NCBI GenBank assembly: GCA_944474755.1
Contig: OX104122.1
Span: 7,465,223-7,529,222 of the forward strand
DNA length: 64,000 bases
Direction: 5' to 3'
DNA from: Limnoperna fortunei
Taxonomy: Eukaryota; Mollusca; Bivalvia; Mytilida; Modiolidae
The notes under the pieces are model-generated. The model had not been told where the DNA came from. It did not search any database and saw only the letters and a list, made by a program, of their open reading frames with translations. Each line of letters opens with the position of its first letter. Positions within the stretch are counted from its first letter, which is position 1. Positions 25,401-35,900 of this stretch are shown piece by piece. The position numbers and the translations under genes are program-made.

Positions 25401-25470
25401 AAGCTCTTAACTCCTGACCCTCATATCCCATACTTTTACCCAGTTCTTGTAATTCTTTCAGTTTTTCCAT
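22405..25470 (-). CDS. gag-pol: Gag-PR-INT portion of element A, truncated by frameshift
   Basis: 1,021 residues with the coiled coil, Gag, CCHC knuckle, DSG protease and complete integrase with GPY module, same start as copy C. It runs out of frame at SQMCQVR because one T is missing near 22410 compared with B and C. The RT and RNase H continue in the neighbouring frame at 21074-22426. It could give Gag and integrase but not RT unless ribosomes shifted frame; since copy C is in frame here, I read this as damage and not a programmed site. Confidence 0.88.
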   Translation of the reverse strand: MEKLKELQELGKSMGYEGQELRAFVKEQQKIEQDREERVAQRQKEKDEQDRAERAEKRQREKEEREERERDTQRQKEKEDREERIAQREHEIELQKLNFAQRMEEASRLTNMQSESSHRVVSESHGSVKGIKIPAFEEGKDEMDSYLRRFERYAVAQNWRQDIWAIQLSALLKGRALDVYALMPVDKAMDYDTLKEALLKRYDMTEDGFKRKFRNCRPETGETFAQFAVRLEGYFQRWIEMSKIDTTYKGLVDLILRDQFAHICSQELSLFLRERSPDSLVNMATIADQFREARYTSATNLINRGKHPNFSSISNANRKPIEHSIRKEQVINKPRDKNSFVAMKDRRCYKCGKTGHIATDCTSHRVSIVVSDSTRKKPPVCGVCTIPSESIIYSGSSSSISSSTSSTHPFICQMTKVVSMPIVPGYVNSKLVTALRDSGCSSIVVKRSLIGDESLTGKKQVCILADGSTIETPIAKVSIDTPYVKGEFEASCMENPIYDLIIGNVCHARDAADPDPNWQEVSAVQTRQQVIDSGKPLSKLKVKDIITEDISPNDIMSAQKDDVSLERIRKNAQAGSVFKRANAEIGWFVKRGMVYREFKSLKDTRMSYTQLVVPLSYRDKVMRLAHESIMSGHMGIRRTLDRVLSAFFWPGVTADVKRFCQSCDICQRTIQKGRISKVPLQSMPLIEEPFKRVAVDLIGPLYPATERGNRYILTLVDYATRYPEAVALKSIETERVAEALVDIFSRVGVPQEMLTDMGSQFTSTLMTEVSRLISLRQLSTTAYHPMCNGLVERFNGSLKQMLKRICSERPKDWDRYLNPLLFAYREVPQESLRFSPFELVYGRTVRGPMTILKELWTKEIEDPEVKTTYQYVIDLRDRIESTCELTRQNLVSASKKQARYYNKSAKQRNMKVGDKVLILLPTDNNKLLMQWKGPYNIVEKLGNVDYKIELKGKVKTFHANLLKKYVDRIKLSTAVVSEETEQFEEANDLDELPFVSADEGPDQVDVNIELSASQMCQVRDC

Positions 25471-25890
25471 TTTTAACTCGTCAGTCTAGTCAATCGGATG
25501 TTTAAATCACCAGTACCCCAGCGCTACGTACAGACCAATCAAATCGACCGTAAACCCCAGATGGTTTTTTATTTATATGATGACTATCGATACTTACAGT
25601 CAACTTCGCAGGGACTGACCACAGAATATTCGAGAGACACGAGGCAATTTACTTGTACACTGCACTAGAATCGAGTTTCACTACTTCTGAAAAATAAATT
25701 TAAATTTAACAAAACAATTTAGAATTATGATAACATGAGAAATTGAATAATTCTACAGATCATTATAAAAAAGATGATTACTTTATATATCCCTTACATT
25801 TTAACTCAATTTATCCCTCCATATTTATCCTTTTTTTTAATATCCCTTCTTATCTATCCCTTTTTTAATATCCCACTTCTGACACCACTT
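25471..25890 (-). other. 5' leader of element A
   Basis: 420 bp between LTR2 and the gag ATG, containing the PBS, then pyrimidine-rich (plus strand) sequence with tatccctttttt-type repeats. It probably carries packaging signals; none is identifiable by eye. Confidence 0.65.
25871..25887 (-). promoter_or_regulatory. Primer binding site of element A (tRNA-Leu type)
   Basis: The minus strand reads TGGTGTCAGAAGTGGGA three nt after the 5' LTR. TGG pairs with CCA, and the rest is complementary to the acceptor and T-arm 3' end typical of tRNA-Leu (...TCCCACTTCTGACA). Confidence 0.85.
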
Positions 25891-26560
25891 TGTCACGGAT
25901 GGCTAGTGGCATAAGAAGGGACACTCAATATATACATAATTTAATACAACAATAAACATAGATATATACACAAAATATATACTATTTACAAAGTTATAGA
26001 CATTGTCTCAACAACACCTTATACAGTTCTACTTTTCCACCCTGTTCTCCACTTTGTCACCATTACACCGGTTTCCTCCTGGATCCATTTACTAGTTACT
26101 ATACTGATTACTGTTACTGATTACTACATCGGTTACTACACTGATTACTGTTACTGATTACTACATCGGCTACTACACTGATTACTGTTACTGATTACTA
26201 CACACCGGTTACCACTACTAATTACTACACCGGTTACTCGATGGCATTTACACTGGTTACTCGATGGTATTTGTAAGAATGAGCAATTACTTATGATGTT
26301 AAACTCGACTTCCAGTGGACACTCCTCTGCTCATTGACTGTCGTATCGGCAGGTCGTTCCTTTTATACTGACCAGGTGAGCGAAAATCTACTAAACCGGT
26401 TTCCTCTCACCGTCACACATGTAAACTAAGGACAACCTATACACTGGAGTCTACCTGATCCGTACTAGCGATCTGAGGCACTGACGACCACTCATCACGT
26501 TAAAAAGAATGACCAGCATAATTTTCTTTAATAATTAAATTATAAAGTCACCTCGTGACA
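25891..26560 (-). repeat. LTR2 (shared by elements B and A)
   Basis: 670 bp, TGTCACG...CGTGACA. It serves as 3' LTR of B and 5' LTR of A. One private difference was seen near 26098 (gttac for gttgc). TATA-like element at 26361-26367 on the minus strand. No target duplication lies at either side, as expected for an internal LTR of a recombination-derived array. Confidence 0.93.
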
Positions 26561-26573
26561 TTTCCTCCCTTCC
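26561..26573 (-). promoter_or_regulatory. Polypurine tract of element B
   Basis: GGAAGGGAGGAAA on the minus strand, directly abutting LTR2. Confidence 0.85.
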
Positions 26574-27042
26574 GAGGAAGTACGAAGTACTGAAATTGTG
26601 TTTACACAATTTACGTAACGTTTTTTTTTACATACTCAAAATTACTATTTACAACTCACAAAATTATTATTTACAACTCTCAAGACTATTATCTGACCTA
26701 TCTCTCGATACAATCGTGACCGTTGCCAGCTGCAACCCAAGTCCATCCAAAGAAAAACTAACTGACTCACGGTGTACAACTGACAATACTCACCTACTAG
26801 GTGTGCAAGGATCTTTAATAGGTCGAAGCGACTTATTACCTTACAAAGGTTTGCACGACATGACCTACCCACAACATCCCAATTATATCTCCAAAAAAAA
26901 ACACATTCTAAACTCCAATAATGACATACTTACTCTTTCTCCAGTCTTATCAAACAAGTAATTACACATGAAATACTAATACTAGAACTACGGTATATAT
27001 ATACTGACTAAATATTTCTCGACGGTAATTACTTTTCGAACT
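26574..27042 (-). other. 3' noncoding region of element B
   Basis: Counterpart of 20603-21073 with shorter homopolymers (nine T and nine A, against ten and ten in A). No gene seen. Confidence 0.7.
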
Positions 27043-30000
27043 CTATATTCTACTCAAGTAATCTGCTACTACATTATTCTTACCTTTTATTGGTACTATA
27101 CGAAATCTATAAGGTTGCAAAAGCAGAGCCCACCTCATAAGTCTGGCGTTGGCTATTTTACCTTTATTCAAATACATTAACGGTTGATTATCTGTTTCCA
27201 GAATAAATTCTGTACCATACAAGTATTTCTGGTACTTCTGTATAGCCCAGACTATAGCTAAACATTCCTTCTCTATAGTCGAATAAGCTATTTCACTCGT
27301 CTTGAGTTTTCGACTTGCATAAGCTACGGGTAATTTAATACCATCTTCAACCTGCATCAGTACTGCTCCAATACCCTTATCTGCCGCATCGGTCATAAGA
27401 ATAAATTGTTGCGTTACATCTGGCAACTTCAGAATAGGAAATTTTATTAATGCATGCTTCAATGTCTGAAATGATTTTTCATGAATATCTTCCCAAACAA
27501 CGGTGTTGGGTTGACCCTTCTTAGTAAGATCTGTTAAAGGCAATGCTACACTAGCAAAATTTGGAATAAATTTCCTATAAAACCCCAATAAGCCTAAAAA
27601 TGACCTTACCTGTTTCTTCGTTACTGGTCTTGGTGCATCTATCATTGATTTTACCTTGTCCGGGTGTGGTTTCAGTTTATTCTCTCCGACCACATGTCCT
27701 AGACATTCCAGACTGGTATACCCAATTGAACATTTACTTGGTCGAGCTGTGAGATTTGCCTTACGTAGTCTTACAAGTAGTTCATGCAATACCTGCAAAT
27801 GTTGCTCGAATGTTACTGCAAAAATAATGATATCATCAATAAAGTTGTCGATATTGTCCATATCTTTCAGTAACTTACGCATTAATCTTGAAAATGAGGC
27901 TGGCGCCGTAACAAGTCCAAAAGGCATACGTGTGAATCGAAATAGACCCTTTGGGGTCTGGAAACTAGTTTTATCTTTTGACTCTTCTGATAAAGGGAGC
28001 TGCCAATAACCTCTAGATAAATCTAATCGAGAAAAGTACTTATGCCCTGCTAACTTAGCAAACATGTCTTCGGCATTCGGCATTGGTTCTGCATCAAAAA
28101 CTGTTTGACTATTTAAGGCTCTAAAGTCTATACAAAACCTGTTGGTATTGTCTTTCTTTCTCACAATTACAATTGGTGATGAGAAAGGACTAGTAGAGGG
28201 TTCTATTACCCCTAGATCTAACATTTTACTTACTTCCGTATTTACAGTATCTATCATACTATATGGTATCGGATACAGTTTCATTCGAATCGGTGTCTCC
28301 GTGGACAATTTAATTTCATGCTCCATTATATCCGTGCATCCCGGTCGATCAGTAAATACATCAGAAAATGACTTTAACAATTCTCTTACCTGACACATTT
28401 GACTTGCAGACAATTCTATATTCACATCCACCTGATCTGGACCTTCATCTGCACTTACAAACGGTAACTCATCTAGATCATTTGCTTCTTCGAACTGCTC
28501 AGTTTCTTCACTGACCACTGCAGTACTCAACTTTATCCTATCAACATATTTTTTCAACAAGTTGGCATGAAAAGTTTTCACTTTACCCTTCAGCTCAATT
28601 TTGTAGTCTACGTTACCGAGTTTCTCTACAATGTTGTACCGTCCTTTCCATTGCATTAAAAGTTTATTGTTGTCTGTAGGCAACAATATGAGAACTTTAT
28701 CACCTACCTTCATATTTCTCTGTTTTGCAGACTTATCATAATACCTCGCTTGTTTCTTTGAAGCACTTGCCAAATTTTGTCTCGTAAGTTCGCAAGTAGA
28801 TTCTATTCTGTCTCGCAAATCGATAACATACTGATATGTAGTCTTTACCTCTGGATCCTCAATTTCTTTCGTCCATAGTTCTTTCAAAATTGTCATAGGT
28901 CCCCTTACTGTTCTCCCATAAACTAGTTCAAACGGTGAAAACCTTAAACTTTCTTGTGGAACTTCTCTATATGCAAAAAGTAATGGGTTCAAATACCTAT
29001 CCCAATCCTTTGGACGTTCACTGCAAATTCGTTTTAGCATCTGCTTAAGACTGCCGTTGAAACGTTCAACTAGCCCATTACACATAGGGTGATATGCAGT
29101 TGTAGACAACTGTCTAAGAGAAATAAGTCTACTAACTTCCGTCATCAGAGTTGACGTAAACTGACTTCCCATATCTGTTAACATTTCTTGGGGAACCCCC
29201 ACCCTGGAAAATATATCAACCAAAGCTTCAGCTACTCTTTCAGTTTCAATACTCTTTAAAGCTACAGCTTCGGGATACCGTGTCGCATAATCTACAAGCG
29301 TCAAAATATACCTATTACCCCGTTCAGTAGCTTGGTAAAGAGGTCCAATCAAATCAACTGCCACTCTTTTGAAAGGTTCCTCAATTAATGGCATAGACTG
29401 TAATGGTACCTTACTTATTCTACCTTTTTGTATAGTTCGTTGACAGATATCACATGATTGGCAAAAACGTTTTACATCTGCCGTGACGCCTGGCCAAAAA
29501 AATGCTGATAGTACTCTGTCAAGTGTACGACGGATACCCATATGCCCTGACATAATTGATTCGTGTGCTAATCTCATCACTTTATCTCTATAGGATAACG
29601 GAACAACTAGTTGAGTATAGCTCATCCTCGTATCCTTCAAAGATATGAACTCTCTATATACCATACCTCTCTTAACGAACCAGCCAATTTCCGCATTAGC
29701 TCGTTTAAATACGCTACCTGCTTGAGCATCTTTCCTGATCCTCTCTAACGAAACATCGTCCTTTTGTGCACTCATGATATCGTGTGGACTGATGTCTTCG
29801 GTAATAATATCTTTTACTTTTAGCTTACTTAGTGGTTTACCACTATCAATTACTTGTTGTCTCGTTTGTACCGCACTTACTTCCTGCCAATTTGGATCTG
29901 GATCTGCTGCATCTCGTGCATGACATACATTACCAATGATTAAATCATAAATAGGGTTTTCCATACAGCTTGCTTCGAATTCTCCTTTAACATACGGTGT

Positions 30001-30414
30001 ATCTATACTTACTTTTGCTATTGGTGTTTCAATTGTCGATCCATCTGCTAATATACAAACTTGTTTCTTACCTGTCAAAAATTCATCCCCTATTAAGCTT
30101 CGTTTTACTACAATACTGCTACATCCTGAATCTCGCAAAGCAGTTACAAGTTTACTGTTGACATACCCAGGAACAATAGGCATACTCACCACCTTAGTCA
30201 TCTGACAAATGAACGGATGCGTACTTGAGGTGCTTGAAGAAATAGAACTAGAACTTCCAGAATAAATAATCGACTCACTTGGAATAGTACATACTCCGCA
30301 AACTGGAGGTTTTTTCCTTGTGGAATCAGACACCACAATACTTACCCTATGACTTGTACAATCTGTAGCAATATGACCAGTCTTGCCACATTTATAACAT
30401 CTCCTATCTTTCAT
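27043..30414 (-). CDS. pol: Zinc knuckle-PR-INT-RT-RNaseH portion of element B (frameshifted from gag)
   Basis: 1,123 residues, beginning just before the CCHC motif and running through protease (DSGCS), integrase (HHCC, DDE), RT (FIDD) and RNase H to the normal end. The apparent start methionine (MKDRRCYKC) is internal in copy C, so this is a 5'-truncated frame rather than a natural start. Private changes include GRY for GPY in the integrase C-terminal module and KGKNN for KGKDN near the RNase H end. The upstream Gag is at 30431-31441, in another frame. Confidence 0.88.
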   Translation of the reverse strand: MKDRRCYKCGKTGHIATDCTSHRVSIVVSDSTRKKPPVCGVCTIPSESIIYSGSSSSISSSTSSTHPFICQMTKVVSMPIVPGYVNSKLVTALRDSGCSSIVVKRSLIGDEFLTGKKQVCILADGSTIETPIAKVSIDTPYVKGEFEASCMENPIYDLIIGNVCHARDAADPDPNWQEVSAVQTRQQVIDSGKPLSKLKVKDIITEDISPHDIMSAQKDDVSLERIRKDAQAGSVFKRANAEIGWFVKRGMVYREFISLKDTRMSYTQLVVPLSYRDKVMRLAHESIMSGHMGIRRTLDRVLSAFFWPGVTADVKRFCQSCDICQRTIQKGRISKVPLQSMPLIEEPFKRVAVDLIGPLYQATERGNRYILTLVDYATRYPEAVALKSIETERVAEALVDIFSRVGVPQEMLTDMGSQFTSTLMTEVSRLISLRQLSTTAYHPMCNGLVERFNGSLKQMLKRICSERPKDWDRYLNPLLFAYREVPQESLRFSPFELVYGRTVRGPMTILKELWTKEIEDPEVKTTYQYVIDLRDRIESTCELTRQNLASASKKQARYYDKSAKQRNMKVGDKVLILLPTDNNKLLMQWKGRYNIVEKLGNVDYKIELKGKVKTFHANLLKKYVDRIKLSTAVVSEETEQFEEANDLDELPFVSADEGPDQVDVNIELSASQMCQVRELLKSFSDVFTDRPGCTDIMEHEIKLSTETPIRMKLYPIPYSMIDTVNTEVSKMLDLGVIEPSTSPFSSPIVIVRKKDNTNRFCIDFRALNSQTVFDAEPMPNAEDMFAKLAGHKYFSRLDLSRGYWQLPLSEESKDKTSFQTPKGLFRFTRMPFGLVTAPASFSRLMRKLLKDMDNIDNFIDDIIIFAVTFEQHLQVLHELLVRLRKANLTARPSKCSIGYTSLECLGHVVGENKLKPHPDKVKSMIDAPRPVTKKQVRSFLGLLGFYRKFIPNFASVALPLTDLTKKGQPNTVVWEDIHEKSFQTLKHALIKFPILKLPDVTQQFILMTDAADKGIGAVLMQVEDGIKLPVAYASRKLKTSEIAYSTIEKECLAIVWAIQKYQKYLYGTEFILETDNQPLMYLNKGKIANARLMRWALLLQPYRFRIVPIKGKNNVVADYLSRI

Positions 30415-30430
30415 AGCAACGAACGAATTC

Positions 30431-31441
30431 TTATCCCTTTGGTTTGTTGATCACCTGTTCTTTTCTTATACTATGTTCTATAGGTTTCCGATTAGCGTTA
30501 CTAATGGAGGAGAAGTTTGGGTGCTTACCTCTATTTATAAGATTAGTTGCACTTGTGTACCTAGCCTCCCTAAATTGATCAGCTATCGTCGCCATATTCA
30601 CCAACGAATCGGGAGATCTTTCTCTTAAAAATAAAGATAACTCCTGAGAACATATATGTGCAAATTGATCACGTAATATTAAATCAACTAACCCTTTATA
30701 TGTGGTATCGATTTTTGACATCTCAATCCACCGTTGGAAATATCCTTCTAATCTAACAGCAAATTGGGCAAATGTCTCACCTGTCTCAGGTCTACAATTC
30801 CTGAATTTGCGTTTGAATCCATCTTCGGTCATATCATACCTTTTTAACAAAGCTTCCTTTAAGGTGTCATAATCCATTGCTTTATCTACTGGCATAAGTG
30901 CATAAACATCCAATGCTCTACCCTTGAGTAATGCACTTAATTGAATAGCCCAAATATCTTGTCTCCAATTCTGAGCTACTGCATACCTCTCAAATCGTCT
31001 CAAATAACTATCCATCTCGTCCTTACCTTCCTCAAAAGCTGGAATTTTAATTCCCTTTACACTGCCGTGAGATTCACTTACCACTCTATGGGAACTCTCT
31101 GACTGCATATTTGTTAGTCTACTTGCCTCGTCCATCCTCTGGGCAAAATTTAACTTTTGTAACTCAATCTCATGTTCTCTCTGGGCTATTCTTTCTTCTC
31201 GATCTTCTTTCTCTTTCTGTCGTTGAGTATCTCTCTCTCTCTCTTCTCGTTCTTCTTTCTCTCTCTGACGTTTGTCAGCTCTCTCAGCTCGGTCTTGCTC
31301 ATCCTTCTCCTTCTGACGTTGCGCAACTCTCTCTTCTCGATCTTGCTCAATCTTCTGTTGCTCTTTAACAAAAGCTCTTAACTCCTGACCCTCATATCCC
31401 ATACTTTTACCCAGTTCTTGTAATTCTTTCAGTTTTTCCAT
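30431..31441 (-). CDS. gag: Gag portion of element B, truncated by frameshift
   Basis: 336 residues with the same start and coiled-coil/capsid-like Gag region as copy C (differences such as RMDEASR for RMEEASR). One extra T near 30439 shifts the frame just after EQVINKP, so the protein ends two residues later, before the CCHC zinc knuckle. The rest continues in the next frame at 27043-30414. Alone it would lack nucleocapsid and pol. A single-base assembly error is an alternative to a real mutation. Confidence 0.85.
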   Translation of the reverse strand: MEKLKELQELGKSMGYEGQELRAFVKEQQKIEQDREERVAQRQKEKDEQDRAERADKRQREKEEREERERDTQRQKEKEDREERIAQREHEIELQKLNFAQRMDEASRLTNMQSESSHRVVSESHGSVKGIKIPAFEEGKDEMDSYLRRFERYAVAQNWRQDIWAIQLSALLKGRALDVYALMPVDKAMDYDTLKEALLKRYDMTEDGFKRKFRNCRPETGETFAQFAVRLEGYFQRWIEMSKIDTTYKGLVDLILRDQFAHICSQELSLFLRERSPDSLVNMATIADQFREARYTSATNLINRGKHPNFSSISNANRKPIEHSIRKEQVINKPKG

Positions 31442-31861
31442 TTTTAACTCGTCAGTCTAGTCAATCGGATGTTTAAATCACCAGTACCCCAGCGCTACGT
31501 ACAGACCAATCAAATCGACCGTAAACCCCAGATGGTTTTTTATTTATATGATGACTACCGATACTTACAGTCAACTTCGCAGGGACTGACCACAGAATAT
31601 TCGAGAGACACGAGGCAATTTACTTGTACACTGCACTAGAATCGAGTTTCACTACTTCTGAAAAATAAATTTAAATTTAACAAAACAATTTAGAATTATG
31701 ATAACATGAGAAATTGAATAATTCTACAGATCATTATAAAAAAGATGATTACTTTATATATCCCTTACATTTTAACTCAATTTATCCCTCCATATTTATC
31801 CTTTTTTTTAATATCCCTTCTTATCTATCCCTTTTTTAATATCCCACTTCTGACACCACTT
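31442..31861 (-). other. 5' leader of element B
   Basis: Counterpart of 25471-25890, nearly identical (actaccgat for actatcgat near 31556). No gene. Confidence 0.65.
31842..31858 (-). promoter_or_regulatory. Primer binding site of element B (tRNA-Leu type)
   Basis: Same 17-nt site as in A and C, three nt inside LTR3. Confidence 0.85.
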
Positions 31862-32531
31862 TGTCACGGATGGCTAGTGGCATAAGAAGGGACACTCAAT
31901 ATATACATAATTTAATACAACAATAAACATAGATATATACACAAAATATATACTATTTACAAAGTTATAGACATTGTCTTAACAACACCTTATACAGTTC
32001 TACTTTTCCACCCTGTTCTCCACTTTGTCACCATTACACCGGTTTCCTCCTGGATCCATTTACTAGTTGCTATACTGATTACTGTTACTGATTACTACAT
32101 CGGTTACTACACTGATTACTGTTACTGATTACTACATCGGCTACTACACTGATTACTGTTACTGATTACTACACACCGGTTACCACTACTAATTACTACA
32201 CCGGTTACTCGATGGCATTTACACTGGTTACTCGATGGTATTTGTAAGAATGAGCAATTACTTATGATGTTAAACTCGACTTCCAGTGGACACTCCTCTG
32301 CTCATTGACTGTCGTATCGGCAGGTCGTTCCTTTTATACTGACCAGGTGAGCGAAAATCTACTAAACCGGTTTCCTCTCACCGTCACACATGTAAACTAA
32401 GGACAACCTATACACTGGAGTCTACCTGATCCGTACTAGCGATCTGAGGCACTGACGACCACTCATCACGTTAAAAAGAATGACCAGCATAATTTTCTTT
32501 AATAATTAAATTATAAAGTCACCTCGTGACA
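31862..32531 (-). repeat. LTR3 (shared by elements C and B)
   Basis: 670 bp, TGTCACG...CGTGACA. It serves as 3' LTR of C and 5' LTR of B. One private difference was seen near 31980 (gtctta for gtctca). TATA-like element at 32332-32338 on the minus strand. Confidence 0.93.
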
Positions 32532-32544
32532 TTTCCTCCCTTCC
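32532..32544 (-). promoter_or_regulatory. Polypurine tract of element C
   Basis: GGAAGGGAGGAAA on the minus strand, directly abutting LTR3. Confidence 0.85.
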
Positions 32545-32908
32545 GAGGAAGTACGAAGTACTGAAATTGTGTTTACACAATTTACGTAACGTTTTTTTTT
32601 TTACATACTCAAAATTACTATTTACAACTCACAAAATTATTATTTACAACTCTCAAGACTATTATCTGACCTATCTCTCGATACAATCGTGACCGATCGT
32701 TACCTTACAAAGGTTTGCACGACATGACCTACCCACAACATCCCAATTATATCTCCAAAAAAAAAAACACATTCTAAACTCCAATAATGACATACTTACT
32801 CTTTCTCCAGTCTTATCAAACAAGTAATTACACATGAAATACTAATACTAGAACTACGGTATATATATACTGACTAAATATTTCTCGACGGTAATTACTT
32901 TTCGAACT
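32545..32908 (-). other. 3' noncoding region of element C, with 113-bp deletion
   Basis: Shortened version. At 32691-32705 gaccg is followed by atcg and then ttacc, where A and B have 113 bp between gaccg and ttacc. The 4-bp filler suggests end-joining repair. The intact gag-pol lies directly upstream on the minus strand, so this segment is not needed for the frame. Confidence 0.8.
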
Positions 32909-35900
32909 CTATATTCTACTCAAGTAATCTGCTACTACATTATCCTTACCTTTTATTGGTACTATACGAAATCTATAAGGTTGCAAAAGCAGAGCCCACC
33001 TCATAAGTCTGGCGTTGGCTATTTTACCTTTATTCAAATACATTAACGGTTGATTATCTGTTTCCAGAATAAATTCTGTACCATACAAGTATTTCTGGTA
33101 CTTCTGTATAGCCCAGACTATAGCTAAACATTCCTTCTCTATAGTCGAATAAGCTATTTCACTCGTCTTGAGTTTTCGACTTGCATAAGCTACGGGTAAT
33201 TTAATACCATCTTCAACCTGCATCAGTACTGCTCCAATACCCTTATCTGCCGCATCGGTCATAAGAATAAATTGTTGCGTTACATCTGGCAACTTCAGAA
33301 TAGGAAATTTTATTAATGCATGCTTCAATGTCTGAAATGATTTTTCATGAATATCTTCCCAAACAACGGTGTTGGGTTGACCCTTCTTAGTAAGATCTGT
33401 TAAAGGCAATGCTACACTAGCAAAATTTGGAATAAATTTCCTATAAAACCCCAATAAGCCTAAAAATGACCTTACCTGTTTCTTCGTTACTGGTCTTGGT
33501 GCATCTATCATTGATTTTACCTTGTCCGGGTGTGGTTTCAGTTTATTCTCTCCGACCACATGTCCTAGACATTCCAGACTGGTATACCCAATTGAACATT
33601 TACTTGGTCGAGCTGTGAGATTTGCCTTACGTAGTCTTACAAGTAGTTCATGCAATACCTGCAAATGTTGCTCGAATGTTACTGCAAAAATAATGATATC
33701 ATCAATAAAGTTGTCGATATTGTCCATATCTTTCAGTAACTTACGCATTAATCTTGAAAATGAGGCTGGCGCCGTAACAAGTCCAAAAGGCATACGTGTG
33801 AATCGAAATAGACCCTTTGGGGTCTGGAAACTAGTTTTATCTTTTGACTCTTCTGATAAAGGGAGCTGCCAATAACCTCTAGATAAATCTAATCGAGAAA
33901 AGTACTTATGCCCTGCTAACTTAGCAAACATGTCTTCGGCATTCGGCATTGGTTCTGCATCAAAAACTGTTTGACTATTTAAGGCTCTAAAGTCTATACA
34001 AAACCTGTTGGTATTGTCTTTTTTTCTCACAATTACAATTGGTGATGAGAAAGGACTAGTAGAGGGTTCTATTACCCCTAGATCTAACATTTTACTTACT
34101 TCCGTATTTACAGTATCTATCATACTATATGGTATCGGATACAGTTTCATTCGAATCGGTGTCTCCGTGGACAATTTAATTTCATGCTCCATTATATCCG
34201 TGCATCCCGGTCGATCAGTAAATACATCAGAAAATGACTTTAACAATTCTCTTACCTGACACATTTGACTTGCAGACAATTCTATATTCACATCCACCTG
34301 ATCTGGACCTTCATCTGCACTTACAAACGGTAACTCATCTAGATCATTTGCTTCTTCGAACTGCTCAGTTTCTTCACTGACCACTGCAGTACTCAACTTT
34401 ATCCTATCAACATATTTTTTCAACAAGTTGGCATGAAAAGTTTTCACTTTACCCTTCAGCTCAATTTTGTAGTCTACGTTACCGAGTTTCTCTACAATGT
34501 TGTACGGTCCTTTCCATTGCATTAAAAGTTTATTGTTGTCTGTAGGCAACAATATGAGAACTTTATCACCTACCTTCATATTTCTCTGTTTTGCAGACTT
34601 ATTATAATACCTCGCTTGTTTCTTTGAAGCACTTACCAAATTTTGTCTCGTAAGTTCGCAAGTAGATTCTATTCTGTCTCGCAAATCGATAACATACTGA
34701 TATGTAGTCTTTACCTCTGGATCCTCAATTTCTTTCGTCCATAGTTCTTTCAAAATTGTCATAGGTCCCCTTGCTGTTCTCCCATAAACTAGTTCAAACG
34801 GTGAAAACCTTAAACTTTCTTGTGGAACTTCTCTATATGCAAAAAGTAATGGGTTCAAATACCTATCCCAATCCTTTGGACGTTCACTGCAAATTCGTTT
34901 TAGCATCTGCTTAAGACTGCCGTTGAAACGTTCAACTAGCCCATTACACATAGGGTGATATGCAGTTGTAGACAACTGTCTAAGAGAAATAAGTCTACTA
35001 ACTTCCGTCATCAGAGTTGACGTAAACTGACTTCCCATATCTGTTAACATTTCTTGGGGAACCCCCACCCTGGAAAATATATCAACCAAAGCTTCAGCTA
35101 CTCTTTCAGTTTCAATACTCTTTAAAGCTACAGCTTCGGGATACCGTGTCGCATAATCTACAAGCGTCAAAATATACCTATTACCCCGTTCAGTAGCTGG
35201 GTAAAGAGGTCCAATCAAATCAACTGCCACTCTTTTGAAAGGTTCCTCAATTAATGGCATAGACTGTAATGGTACCTTACTTATTCTACCTTTTTGTATA
35301 GTTCGTTGACAGATATCACATGATTGGCAAAAACGTTTTACATCTGCCGTGACGCCTGGCCAAAAAAATGCTGATAGTACTCTGTCAAGTGTACGACGGA
35401 TACCCATATGCCCTGACATAATTGATTCGTGTGCTAATCTCATCACTTTATCTCTATAGGATAACGGAACAACTAGTTGAGTATAGCTCATCCTCGTATC
35501 CTTCAAAGATTTGAACTCTCTATATACCATACCTCTCTTTACGAACCAGCCAATTTCCGCATTAGCTCGTTTAAATACGCTACCTGCTTGAGCATCTTTC
35601 CTGATCCTCTCTAACGAAACATCGTCCTTTTGTGCACTCATGATATCGTGTGGACTGATGTCTTCGGTAATAATATCTTTTACTTTTAGCTTACTTAGTG
35701 GTTTACCACTATCAATTACTTGTTGTCTCGTTTGTACCGCACTTACTTCCTGCCAATTTGGATCTGGATCTGCTGCATCTCGTGCATGACATACATTACC
35801 AATGATTAAATCATAAATAGGGTTTTCCATACAGCTTGCTTCGAATTCTCCTTTAACATACGGTGTATCTATACTTACTTTTGCTATTGGTGTTTCAATT

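Larger units (their letters stand above)
19920..26560 (-). mobile_element. Element A: LTR retrotransposon with one frameshift
   Basis: Leftmost, and 3'-most in its own direction, copy, 6,641 bp including LTR2 (its 5' LTR) and LTR1 (its 3' LTR). Relative to copies B and C it lacks one T near 22410, which splits gag-PR-INT from RT-RNaseH. It carries several private amino-acid changes (for example STRPF where B and C have STSPF, ISPND for ISPHD, and VIGEN for VVGEN), so B and C look closer to each other than to A. Confidence 0.9.
25891..32531 (-). mobile_element. Element B: LTR retrotransposon with one frameshift
   Basis: Middle copy, 6,641 bp, using LTR3 as 5' LTR and LTR2 as 3' LTR. One extra T near 30439 (ccctttgg where A and C have cccttgg) separates gag from the zinc-knuckle and pol part. 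It also has a GRY where A and C have GPY in the integrase C-terminal module. Confidence 0.9.

Noticed and set aside
25140..25410. Plus-strand Ser/Leu-rich frames opposite the gag start (and counterparts)
   Set aside because: Antisense of the E/R/K-rich coiled-coil part of Gag; the composition explains the open frame.
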